DNA from: Ferrovaceae bacterium | GTDB taxonomy: Bacteria; Pseudomonadota; Gammaproteobacteria; Burkholderiales; Ferrovaceae | Assembly: GCA_027457225.1 (NCBI GenBank) | Contig: DAIDTL010000039.1 | Location: forward strand, 1 to 8,888 | Length of the DNA: 8,888 nucleotides | Direction of reading: 5' to 3' | Part shown: one piece after another, positions 1 through 7,436 of the stretch | How positions within the stretch are numbered: position 1 is the stretch's first letter | Layout of the letters: each line of letters begins with the position of its first letter | Notes under the pieces: generated by a model | The model's input: the letters and a program-made list of their open reading frames with translations, nothing else | Database searches by the model: none | What the model was told of the DNA's origin: nothing | Position numbers and translations under genes: made by a program

Positions 1-2062
1 GAGACAGCAATGCATAGATTTGCGGATCAGCTGGAACAATTTCCGTGTTTCCACCCCCGATATCCGATCTGACGCGAAAGCGCAGGGATAACCCCTCGAT
101 CGTCTTGGCCATGCGTTCTTCCGCGGACTTCGGTAAAACCAGGCCTTCTCGACCGATGACGCCGAGTACCCGTTCCTGATCGGCACTCACTTCAATCATG
201 CGCAGCCGGCTGCGTGTTTCACGCATCAGGTGAAAACGCGATCCTTCTGGCAGGGTTGGGGTCATGCTCAAACGTAATTGATTCCGTTCCCGCTGAACTA
301 CGATTTCAGGTTGTCCCCGCACCAACTGTACGGGCTGGTCTGGGTTTTGTGACCAGAACAGCAAGGGGTGATCAATCAACAACGCCAGGGCAACCAGATT
401 GTCGATGCGTTTTTCGCTGCCCTTCTTGGCAATATCTGCCTGCCGTACCATGGCAATCACTGCACGATCCTGATCAGTCAATCCTTCTAAATCCTGCTGG
501 GCTGTTAGCATGCGATTGATGGTCACGGCCCTGCCTTGCCCCCATCGACTGCCCTGCGTTCGGCGCTGTTCCCGGGCTTCAAGCAGACATTGGCCTGTTT
601 CCGGGACATAAGTCAGATACCAGGCAAAACGGACATTTCTCGGAGGTGGCGTAGTGCTGGAAAATTCATTGCCCAACCGATCCAGTGCGCCCAGGGCACG
701 TTCCCATAATGGTTGGCGCCGAATCACATCCGCCAGGGTGGTCGTGCCCAACTCATAATGGAGTTTTTCAGCGCGTTCTCCGGAAGTGGGGTTATCCATA
801 CGCCCAAGTAACTCCAGCGCTTCTGCCGCAATCCATCGGTAACCTTGAGACTCCGCTTTATTGGTGAGGTCACGTAAGCGATCCCGATCAATGCGTTCTC
901 CGGCACCGTCTACCCACCAACTGGCCAAGGCACGGAACAACGTTCCCACAGGATCGCGATCCGAGGATTCTGCGCGCTCTTCTGCGGGGAGTACATCAAC
1001 CGATTGAGTGGCTCGCGCCACATGTCCCAGACAAGCAAATACCGAAAGCATAGGCGAGCCACCTTTGATTACCGCAGCAATATGGCTGGAGGCCTTTTCC
1101 AGGCGTTTTGGGTCTCCGGTGGCAATCAAGGCGATAACATAAGCAGCCCCGCTTAAACCCGCCATACCTGCTTTGCGCAGGTCCGGAACCTTTTTACCTT
1201 CCTTTAGGACAGCCTCGAAAACTTTTAGCCCTTCTTCTATCTGGCCCCGCAACACGCAGGCCAGTCCGGTCACAGGGGTAATGGCAGTGCCGGTTTTACC
1301 CCGCGACAACAGAATGGCGTCATCAATATGGCCGCGCATGACCATGGGCTCGCACAGTACCGTGGCAAACCAGCCTTTTTGCTCATCCCGGGCAGTCTTG
1401 GCCCGATCACGCAACCAGGACATCGGTCCCGCACAGGATTCCATCCGGTTGAGCCGAACCATCAAAAGAGTTGCGGCCACCGGAAGGCTGATTTCTGATG
1501 GCAGGCTATCGAATTGATCCGCTTGGAACGGGTTGTCAAAAATGGCAACATAGGGGTTTTTGCTGCGCCATTCAGCAGAAAAGTAACTTTGGATCGTTTG
1601 TGCGAGACGGGTAAAATCGTCGAACCGCCCGGCATACAACGCCAGACGCAGGTCACGTACGCCTTCACCAAATTGGCGGACAAAGTAGCCGTATCGGTAG
1701 TCGGCAATCTTGAAGACAGTCCGAATCGCTTCTACCATCGGGGCACACCGGTCAGTGGGGCTCAGGATGCGTGCGACCTGCTCTGACAAAGAGGGCTCAC
1801 AGCTGATCCGTGGTCCCTGGGCGACCAGGGCACCCTGCGCAATCAGGTCCTCCAGAACTGGTGTCAGGGTGGTCAGGGCCCAGGGCTGGCCCTCAGCATC
1901 CCGACATTGTGCTGCCTCCAGACACTGCAGTAATTGGCCCTTGGTGATCGGGACATAGGCCAGCGACACCAGTTGCAATAATTCCAACCGATGAGGTTCA
2001 AAAGCCAGTTTGTCATGATCTACTTCAGCCAGAGAACTGCGAGCCACAGGTATCATCACCAT
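1..2062 (-). CDS. N-terminal part of a large protein, probably a long SNF2-family DEAD/DEAH helicase (runs off left edge)
   Basis: Reading the reverse complement from the ATG at 2062 gives 687 sense codons with no stop to the edge, so the C-terminus is missing. An in-frame TGA lies seven codons upstream; a second ATG at 2056 is an alternative start, and no clear Shine-Dalgarno is visible. Residues ~26-100 (HRLELLQLVSLAY...LEDLIAQGALV) look like a winged-helix fold. Residues ~130-470 are mostly helical and repeat-like, with no enzyme motif. Residues ~475-520 contain RNVRFAWYL, an E-Q-R stretch and GRAVTINRM, and residues ~600-687 contain RSRLRMIEVS, VLGVIGREGLVLP and EIVPADPQIYALL. From memory, these resemble the blocks that precede the ATPase core in very long bacterial SNF2-related helicases (R.aW, eQkr..gWskGR.valkRL, v.PadP). 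No Walker A or DEAH motif lies inside the window, so the helicase call is inference; the reading frame itself is certain. It is divergent from mlaF and probably functionally unrelated. Confidence 0.62.
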   Translation of the reverse strand, partial: MVMIPVARSSLAEVDHDKLAFEPHRLELLQLVSLAYVPITKGQLLQCLEAAQCRDAEGQPWALTTLTPVLEDLIAQGALVAQGPRISCEPSLSEQVARILSPTDRCAPMVEAIRTVFKIADYRYGYFVRQFGEGVRDLRLALYAGRFDDFTRLAQTIQSYFSAEWRSKNPYVAIFDNPFQADQFDSLPSEISLPVAATLLMVRLNRMESCAGPMSWLRDRAKTARDEQKGWFATVLCEPMVMRGHIDDAILLSRGKTGTAITPVTGLACVLRGQIEEGLKVFEAVLKEGKKVPDLRKAGMAGLSGAAYVIALIATGDPKRLEKASSHIAAVIKGGSPMLSVFACLGHVARATQSVDVLPAEERAESSDRDPVGTLFRALASWWVDGAGERIDRDRLRDLTNKAESQGYRWIAAEALELLGRMDNPTSGERAEKLHYELGTTTLADVIRRQPLWERALGALDRLGNEFSSTTPPPRNVRFAWYLTYVPETGQCLLEAREQRRTQGSRWGQGRAVTINRMLTAQQDLEGLTDQDRAVIAMVRQADIAKKGSEKRIDNLVALALLIDHPLLFWSQNPDQPVQLVRGQPEIVVQRERNQLRLSMTPTLPEGSRFHLMRETRSRLRMIEVSADQERVLGVIGREGLVLPKSAEERMAKTIEGLSLRFRVRSDIGGGNTEIVPADPQIYALLS

Positions 2063-2113
2063 TCGAAGTCCGAAACTGATTCAGAATAAAGACTAGTACA
2101 GACGAAGCTAATG

Positions 2114-2142
2114 ATTCTACGGCTTCAATAGCCTTATGCCAA
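2114..2142 (-). promoter_or_regulatory. Candidate sigma70 promoter for the leftward helicase-like gene
   Basis: On the minus strand TTGGCA (2142-2137, 5/6 match to TTGACA) is followed after exactly 17 bases by TAGAAT (2119-2114, 5/6 match to TATAAT). A start of transcription near 2107 would give a leader of about 45 bases before the ATG at 2062. Two short inverted repeats overlap the -35 and the spacer. This is a consensus match only. Confidence 0.5.
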
Positions 2143-2145
2143 GGC
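2121..2145. repeat. Two adjoining short inverted repeats overlapping the leftward promoter
   Basis: GGCT-tcaat-AGCC (2121-2133) and GCCTT-atgcc-AAGGC (2131-2145) share three bases and cover the spacer and -35 box of the leftward promoter candidate. They could be an operator. The second, followed by TTTTT at 2151-2155 on the plus strand, could also be a weak hairpin, but a terminator makes little sense between divergent genes. Arms of 4-5 bases can occur by chance. Confidence 0.22.
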
Positions 2146-2188
2146 CCTGATTTTTACATGCTTTAACGCCTCTCCCCGGCTGTTTTTC

Positions 2189-2217
2189 TTGCCATGGGAC
2201 CCCTCCCCCGTTAGCAT
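2189..2217 (+). promoter_or_regulatory. Candidate sigma70 promoter for the mlaF-mdtABC-like operon
   Basis: TTGCCA (2189-2194, 5/6 match to the -35 consensus) is separated by 17 bases from TAGCAT (2212-2217, 4/6 match to the -10, keeping the first two and last two positions). Transcription would begin near 2224, about 28 bases ahead of the ATG at 2252. It also argues against the longer reading of the ATPase frame from the TTG at 2189, which would lie inside the -35 box. Confidence 0.42.
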
Positions 2218-2251
2218 AGCCTGCTGCTCCCCCATATTTTTTGAGACTGGT

Positions 2252-3067
2252 ATGAGTACCCCATTGGTTGAATTTGAAAATCTTTATTTTAGTTATGGTT
2301 CGCGACAAGTCTTGCGGGGAATCAACTTGACCCTGACCGAAGGCAAAGTATCGGCGATTCTGGGCACCAGTGGTTGTGGCAAGACGACCCTGCTCAAGTT
2401 ACTGGGTGGTCAGTTACGCCCACAACGTGGGGCAGTGCGATTTAGGGGTAGCGTCGTTCACGAAATGAATGGTCGCCAACTACATGACATGCGCCGTGAA
2501 ATGGGCATGATGTTCCAAAAGGGGGGGCTGTTCAGTGATTTAACCGTATTTGATAACGTGGCTTTTCCGCTGAGGGAGCACACTCACCTTCCCGAACTGC
2601 TGATTCGTGATCTCGTCCTGATGAAGCTCCAGGCCGTGGGTTTACGTGGTGCGCGGGATTTGTTTCCAGCCGAGCTTTCAGGAGGCATGAATCGCCGGGT
2701 CTGTTTAGCGCGCGCTATTGCCATGGATCCTACACTGACCATTTATGACGAACCATTTGCGGGCCTTGATCCCATTTCTCTCAACGCCATCGCCAAACTG
2801 ATTCGCGAGCTTAATGACTCCATAGGTATCACATCGATCGTCGTTACTTATGATGTCAGTGAATCCTTGAAAGTTGTCGATGAAATCTTTTTGCTTTCAG
2901 AGGGGGTGGTAGTGAGTCAAGGTGACCCGGCTACCCTTAGCAACTCAACGGACGCTTATGCCCGTCAGTTTATTCATGCCGAGCCAGATGGACCGGTAGC
3001 GTTTCAGTTGCCTGCCCCGTCTCTTGCCAGCGATTTTCATTTTGCTCAAGCTGCGAGGCGATCGTGA
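2252..3067 (+). CDS. mlaF: MlaF-type ABC transporter ATP-binding protein (MCE/phospholipid transport family)
   Basis: Predicted cytoplasmic ATPase of 271 residues (E. coli MlaF is about 269). In the Mla system MlaF drives MlaE/MlaD to move phospholipids between inner and outer membrane. Visible motifs: Walker A GTSGCGKTT (38-46, K44), Q-loop MMFQKGGLF (Q89), signature LSGGMNRR (142-149), Walker B LTIYDEP (D166, catalytic E167). The C-terminal tail QFIHAEPDGPVAF (239-251) matches the MlaF-specific extension that in E. coli joins the two ATPases; together with SGGM it separates this protein from generic importers. The H-loop position is tyrosine (VVTYD, Y200) instead of histidine. The start at 2252 fits the MlaF N-terminus MSTPLVEFENL and a weak GAG eight bases upstream; the frame extends back to 2189, but that part looks non-coding. 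No mlaE follows: the stop overlaps an RND adaptor gene. The gene is visibly less GC-rich than the genes downstream. It could serve Mla components encoded elsewhere. Confidence 0.88.
   Translation: MSTPLVEFENLYFSYGSRQVLRGINLTLTEGKVSAILGTSGCGKTTLLKLLGGQLRPQRGAVRFRGSVVHEMNGRQLHDMRREMGMMFQKGGLFSDLTVFDNVAFPLREHTHLPELLIRDLVLMKLQAVGLRGARDLFPAELSGGMNRRVCLARAIAMDPTLTIYDEPFAGLDPISLNAIAKLIRELNDSIGITSIVVTYDVSESLKVVDEIFLLSEGVVVSQGDPATLSNSTDAYARQFIHAEPDGPVAFQLPAPSLASDFHFAQAARRS
3055..3067 (+). promoter_or_regulatory. Ribosome binding site and GTGA stop/start overlap between mlaF and mdtA-like genes
   Basis: GAGG at 3055-3058 sits five bases before the GTG start at 3064, and that GTG overlaps the mlaF stop TGA (3065-3067). 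The site supports the GTG start over the in-frame ATG at 3076 and implies that the two genes are translated together. Confidence 0.5.
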
Positions 3068-4248
3068 AAGTGTCCATGAAATGGTTCTATCAATACAAAC
3101 GGCCCCGGTTCTGGGTCGGACTGCTGGTGCTGGGGGTATTGGCAGTGCTTGTTTTCAAGTTCTATGCCGGGTCATCTCCCACCCCCGGCGGGAGCGCTGC
3201 CAGTCCGCGCCAGTCGCCGTTGGCGCCCGTGAGTGTGGCCACGGTCATCACCACCGACTTCCCGGTATGGCTCACCGGTTTGGGCACGGTCACTCCCGTT
3301 TATACGATCACGGTGCGTTCCATGGTGGACGGACAGCTGATGCGGGTCAATTTCCAGGAAGGGCAGATCGTCAAGGAAGGCGATCTGCTCGCAGAAATCG
3401 ATCCACGGCCTTTTCAAGTCCAACTCGAGCAGGCCTTGGGCCAGCTCGCCCACGATCGTGCCCTGCTGCAGAATGCCCAGCTCGATTTGAAGCGCTACAA
3501 GGTGCTCGCCGTGACGGGTGCAGTACCTCAGCAGCAACTGGACACGCAGGTAGCCCTGGTGGCCCAGTACGAAGCCTCCATTCAGTCGGACCAGGCACAG
3601 GTGGACACTGCCAAACTGCAGCTGATCTACGCCCGGATCATCGCTCCGGTGTCGGGCCGGCTGGGCTTGCGCCAAGTGGATCCAGGCAACATCATCCATA
3701 CCACGGACACCAACGGCATGGTGGTACTGACTCAGCTCTCACCCATCACGGTCATTTTTCCCTTGCCGCAGGATGCGCTGCCGGCCATTCTCAAAGGCAT
3801 GAAGCAGCCAGAGTCGTTGCGCGTAGAAGCCTGGGACCGCACCAACAGCACCCTGCTGGCCGAAGGCTATCTCTTGACCGTGGATAACGAGGTGGATGTC
3901 ACCACTGGCATGGTCAAGCTGCGGGCCCAGTTCAAGAATGCAGACTACAGTCTTTTCCCCAACCAGTTTGTCAATGCGCGCCTGAAAGTAGATACGCTCA
4001 AAGGGGCGCTCGTCATTCCTATAGCAGGCGTGCAGCAGGGGGCGGAAGGGCCTTATGCCTATGTGGTCAATGCGCAGCATGTGGTGTCGGTGCGCAAGAT
4101 CAAGGCGGGCCCCAGCGATGGCGAACGCGTGGCCATCTTGCAAGGTTTGGCAAGTGGCGAAGAAGTGGTGACCGATGGCATCGATCACCTGCGTGATGGT
4201 GTCACTGTCGAAGTGTCCCGTCACGGAAAGCCCCAGACTTCACCTTGA
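3064..4248 (+). CDS. mdtA: RND efflux periplasmic adaptor (membrane fusion protein), MdtA-like
   Basis: 394 residues; the adaptor that links an inner-membrane RND pump to an outer-membrane channel. The N-terminus has basic residues and one hydrophobic segment (~14-32, WVGLLVLGVLAVLVF) with no lipobox cysteine, so it is probably an uncleaved membrane anchor. A Pro/Gly/Ser linker follows, then LTGLGTVTPVYTITVRS leading into the first lipoyl half (~83-115, VDGQLMRVNFQEGQIVKEGD), a coiled-coil hairpin rich in Gln, Leu and Ala (~115-185), the second lipoyl half (IIAPVSGRLGLRQVDPGN, ~192-209), and the beta-barrel and membrane-proximal domains with VEAWDRTNS and LFPNQFVNARL. These blocks match E. 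coli MdtA (415 residues) closely. It starts at GTG 3064 with GAGG five bases upstream and overlaps mlaF; its stop overlaps the TTG of the permease gene. The whole frame is intact. Substrates cannot be read from sequence; the E. coli homologue handles bile salts and novobiocin. Confidence 0.92.
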   Translation: MKVSMKWFYQYKRPRFWVGLLVLGVLAVLVFKFYAGSSPTPGGSAASPRQSPLAPVSVATVITTDFPVWLTGLGTVTPVYTITVRSMVDGQLMRVNFQEGQIVKEGDLLAEIDPRPFQVQLEQALGQLAHDRALLQNAQLDLKRYKVLAVTGAVPQQQLDTQVALVAQYEASIQSDQAQVDTAKLQLIYARIIAPVSGRLGLRQVDPGNIIHTTDTNGMVVLTQLSPITVIFPLPQDALPAILKGMKQPESLRVEAWDRTNSTLLAEGYLLTVDNEVDVTTGMVKLRAQFKNADYSLFPNQFVNARLKVDTLKGALVIPIAGVQQGAEGPYAYVVNAQHVVSVRKIKAGPSDGERVAILQGLASGEEVVTDGIDHLRDGVTVEVSRHGKPQTSP

Positions 4249-7200
4249 ACATTTCAAGAATTTTCATTGAACGTCAGGTGGCGACCTCGCTCATCATGGT
4301 CGCGCTGTTGCTTGCCGGGCTCATCGCCTGGCGCTTCTTACCGCTCTCTGCCCTGCCCGAGGTGGACTATCCCACCATCGAAGTGACCACACTCTATCCC
4401 GGCGCAGGCCCGGAAGTGATGGCATCGGCGATTACTGCGCCGCTCGAGCGACAGTTTGGCCAGATGCCGGGCTTAAGCCAGATGACTTCCACCAGTTCGG
4501 GAGGCGCTTCGGTGATCACCCTCCAGTTCGCGCTTAGCATGTCGCTCGATGTGGCCGAACAGCAGGTGCAGGAATCCATCAACGCCGCCGGCACCTTTCT
4601 TCCCACCGATTTGCCCATGCCGCCCTTGTACAACAAGGTCAATCCAGCCGATGCCCCCATATTAACGCTGGCCGTCACCTCACCGGCCATGACCTTGCCA
4701 CGCCTGCAGGACTGGGTAGACACCCGTTTGGTGCAGAAGATTTCACAATTGCCCGGTGTGGGCATGGTCAGCATGGGTGGTGGCCTGCGTCCGGCGGTGC
4801 GGGTGCAGCTTGATCCCGGTGCGCTCGCCTTCCGCCAGCTGGGTTTTGAAGACGTGCGCACGGCGATCGTGAACAACAACGTCAACATGCCCAAGGGCAG
4901 TTTCGACGGACCCGAACGTGCTGCTGTGGTGGACGCGAGCGACCAGCTGCGCCGGGCCGAAGACTACCGCCAGATCATCATCGCATACCTCAACGGCGCC
5001 CCCGTGCGCCTGGGAGATGTGGCAACCGTCATTGAAAGCGCGGAAGATACGCATCTGGCTGCCTGGCGCAACCGCACGCCCGCCATTATCGTGAATGTTC
5101 AACGCCAGCCCGGTGCCAACGTCATCGAAGTGTCCGACCGTGTCAAGAAACTGCTGCCGCAATTGCAGCAATCCCTGCCCCAGTCGGTGGAAATATCCCT
5201 GCTCACGGATCGCACCACCACCATTCGCGCTTCCGTGCACGAAATCCAGTTCGAAATGTTGATTGCCATTGCGCTGGTAGTGATGGTGATTTTCCTGTTC
5301 CTGCGCAACCTGCCCGCCACCATCATTCCCAGCGTGGCGGTGCCGGTGTCCCTAGTGGGTACGTTGGCCTTCATGTACTTCGAGAACTTCAGCATCAACA
5401 ACCTCACGCTGATGGCGCTCACCATCGCCACCGGCTTCGTGGTGGATGATGCCATCGTCATGATCGAAAACATCTCACGCTACCTGGAACAAGGCGAACC
5501 GCCCTTCCAGGCTGCCCTCAAGGGAGCCCGACAGATCGGCTTCACTATCATTTCCCTGACCTTTTCGCTGATCGCCGTGCTGATACCGCTCTTGTTCATG
5601 TCGGACGTGATTGGGCGGCTGTTTCGCGAATTTGCCATTACGCTCGCCGTGGCCATCCTGATTTCTGCCGTGGTGTCGTTAACCCTCACACCCATGATGT
5701 GCGCCCGTATATTAAGCCGCCCGCAGGAAGAAACCGCCACCACTTCTGGTATTGGCGCACGCGCCAAAGCGGCCTTCGATCGCCTCATCGCAGCTTATGG
5801 TCGAGCCCTGGACCGGGTGCTGCGACATCAGAGCGCAACCCTGTGGGTGGCTTTCGCCACCCTTGTGCTGACCGTTCTACTTTACCTGTACATCCCGAAA
5901 GGATTTTTCCCGGTGCAGGATACGGGAATCCTCCAAGCCATCACCGATGCACCCCAGTCGATTTCTTTTCAGGGCATGGCCGAGCGTCAGCAGGCTGTGG
6001 CCGAAGTCTTGCTGAAAGACCCGTCCGTGGAAAGCCTGTCTTCCTTCATCGGGGTGGATGGCATCAACACCACCATCAACAGCGGGCGCATGCTCATCAA
6101 CCTCAAACCGTTGGAAGCGCGCGGCCCGGATGCCTCCGTTACGCAGGTAATGGGCAGGCTGCGCCAGTCGCTGCGCAACGTGGAGGGAATCCGCGTGTAT
6201 TTGCAGCCGGTTCAGGACCTCACCATCGAAGACACCTTAAGCCGTACCCAGTTTCAGATGACCCTGGAGAGCCCAAAGGCAGAAGAGATTCAGGACTGGA
6301 CGGTGAGGCTGGTGAATCGCCTGCAAGCGCTGCCGCAACTCAAGGATGTGGCAAGCGATCTGCTCAATGACGGCCGACAGGTATACCTGGACATCGACCG
6401 CGACAACGCAGGCCGTCTGGGCGTAACCGTGGCGGCCATCGACAACGCGCTCTATGACGCTTTCGGACAGCGCATCATTTCCACCATTTTCACCCAATCC
6501 AACCAGTACCGCGTGGTGCTCGAAGTGCGGCCTGAGTTTCGTCAAAATCCGAAGCAGCTCGACAGTATCTACGTCACGGGCGCTCTTCCGGGTTCAGTGA
6601 GTGTCGGGGGCTTGGGACCTGCCATTGTTCCCAACGCCACCAACACGCCGGGTGCTGCCACCACCTCAGGCCCGATTACCGCCACCGGTGGCGGTAACGT
6701 TCAGGTGCCTTTAAGCGAACTGGTCCGGATATCAGAGCGCAGCAGCCCACTCTCGATCAATCATCTGGGGCAGTTCCCATCCTCAACTATCTCCTTCAAT
6801 TTGAGCCAGGGGGTGTCGCTGGGCCAAGCAGTGGATGCCATCAATGCCGCCCAACAGGACATTCACCTGCCTGACAGCATCGAGACACAGTTTCAGGGTG
6901 CAGCCCGGGCCTACCAGAAATCGCTTTCCTCCACGTTGCTGCTGGTCTTGGCCGCTGTGGTGACCATGTACATCGTGCTGGGTGTGCTCTATGAAAGCTA
7001 TATCCACCCGATCACGATTCTCTCCACGCTGCCTTCCGCTGGGGTCGGAGCTCTCCTGGCGCTCACTCTCACTGGCAACGATCTCGGTGTGCTGGGCATC
7101 ATCGGTATCATTCTGTTGATCGGAATTGTCAAAAAGAACGCGATCATGATGATCGACTTCGCTCTCGATGCCCAGAGAAGCCAGGGATTAAGTGCGCTTG

Positions 7201-7436
7201 AAGCGATTAGGCAGGCCTGCCTGCTGCGCTTTCGTCCGATTTTGATGACCACCTTTTCCGCTCTTTTTGCCGCGCTGCCGCTCATGTTGGGCAGCGGCAT
7301 CGGGGCTGAACTAAGACAGCCTTTGGGCGTAACCATGGTGGGCGGCTTGCTGGCAAGCCAGCTGCTGACCCTATTCACCACGCCCGTCATTTACCTGGCC
7401 ATGGATCGCTTGGCTTCCCGCGTCAAAGCATCATGA
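4245..7436 (+). CDS. mdtB: RND multidrug efflux permease, MdtB-like
   Basis: 1063-residue inner-membrane proton/drug antiporter subunit; in E. coli MdtB and MdtC form a mixed trimer that works with MdtA. TM1 lies at ~13-32, followed by LPEVDYPTIEV and APLERQFGQMPG of the porter domain, then TM2-TM6 with the TM4 motif GFVVDDAIVMIEN (D401 and D402 are the proton-relay aspartates). The second half has GFFPVQDTG, VLYESYIHPITILSTLPSAG and TM10 LIGIVKKNAIMMIDFA, whose K964 matches AcrB K940. All relay residues are present. NHLGQFPSSTISFN and the QPLG and LFTTPVIYL blocks match MdtB rather than AcrB. Compared with E. coli MdtB, a Gly/Thr/Pro-rich stretch (~778-820) replaces about six residues. It starts at TTG 4245, overlapping the mdtA stop in TTGA; the only purine-rich upstream site (GGAAAG, 4225-4230) is too distant, so translation probably depends on coupling. 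No other in-frame start keeps TM1 complete. Confidence 0.94.
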   Translation: MNISRIFIERQVATSLIMVALLLAGLIAWRFLPLSALPEVDYPTIEVTTLYPGAGPEVMASAITAPLERQFGQMPGLSQMTSTSSGGASVITLQFALSMSLDVAEQQVQESINAAGTFLPTDLPMPPLYNKVNPADAPILTLAVTSPAMTLPRLQDWVDTRLVQKISQLPGVGMVSMGGGLRPAVRVQLDPGALAFRQLGFEDVRTAIVNNNVNMPKGSFDGPERAAVVDASDQLRRAEDYRQIIIAYLNGAPVRLGDVATVIESAEDTHLAAWRNRTPAIIVNVQRQPGANVIEVSDRVKKLLPQLQQSLPQSVEISLLTDRTTTIRASVHEIQFEMLIAIALVVMVIFLFLRNLPATIIPSVAVPVSLVGTLAFMYFENFSINNLTLMALTIATGFVVDDAIVMIENISRYLEQGEPPFQAALKGARQIGFTIISLTFSLIAVLIPLLFMSDVIGRLFREFAITLAVAILISAVVSLTLTPMMCARILSRPQEETATTSGIGARAKAAFDRLIAAYGRALDRVLRHQSATLWVAFATLVLTVLLYLYIPKGFFPVQDTGILQAITDAPQSISFQGMAERQQAVAEVLLKDPSVESLSSFIGVDGINTTINSGRMLINLKPLEARGPDASVTQVMGRLRQSLRNVEGIRVYLQPVQDLTIEDTLSRTQFQMTLESPKAEEIQDWTVRLVNRLQALPQLKDVASDLLNDGRQVYLDIDRDNAGRLGVTVAAIDNALYDAFGQRIISTIFTQSNQYRVVLEVRPEFRQNPKQLDSIYVTGALPGSVSVGGLGPAIVPNATNTPGAATTSGPITATGGGNVQVPLSELVRISERSSPLSINHLGQFPSSTISFNLSQGVSLGQAVDAINAAQQDIHLPDSIETQFQGAARAYQKSLSSTLLLVLAAVVTMYIVLGVLYESYIHPITILSTLPSAGVGALLALTLTGNDLGVLGIIGIILLIGIVKKNAIMMIDFALDAQRSQGLSALEAIRQACLLRFRPILMTTFSALFAALPLMLGSGIGAELRQPLGVTMVGGLLASQLLTLFTTPVIYLAMDRLASRVKAS
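6676..6697. repeat. Perfect 22-bp palindrome inside the mdtB-like gene
   Basis: The left arm TTACCGCCACC (6676-6686) is followed directly by its exact reverse complement GGTGGCGGTAA (6687-6697) with no loop. It lies within the codons for the glycine/threonine-rich insertion (about residues 811-818). It may reflect how that insertion arose, or be a protein-binding or recombination site, or be a by-product of Gly and Thr codons. Confidence 0.6.

Noticed and set aside
214..1958. Several small open frames on either strand in the first 2 kb
   Set aside because: All are overlaid on one continuous 687-codon minus-strand frame with normal protein composition, and none has a recognisable domain.
2131..2155. 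Rho-independent terminator (GCCTT/AAGGC hairpin followed by TTTTT)
   Set aside because: The stem has only five pairs, the T-run is five bases away from it, and no gene on the plus strand ends upstream in this window.
2189..2251. Extended N-terminus of the ATPase from the TTG at 2189
   Set aside because: The extra 21 residues do not resemble MlaF, and the TTG falls in a -35-like box; the ATG at 2252 gives the normal family length.
3024..3887. Long plus-strand open frame (287 codons) overlapping the mdtA-like gene
   Set aside because: Its translation is rich in Arg, Gly, His and Pro with no recognisable motif, and it lies out of frame over the clearly conserved adaptor gene; it is a shadow of GC-rich coding DNA.
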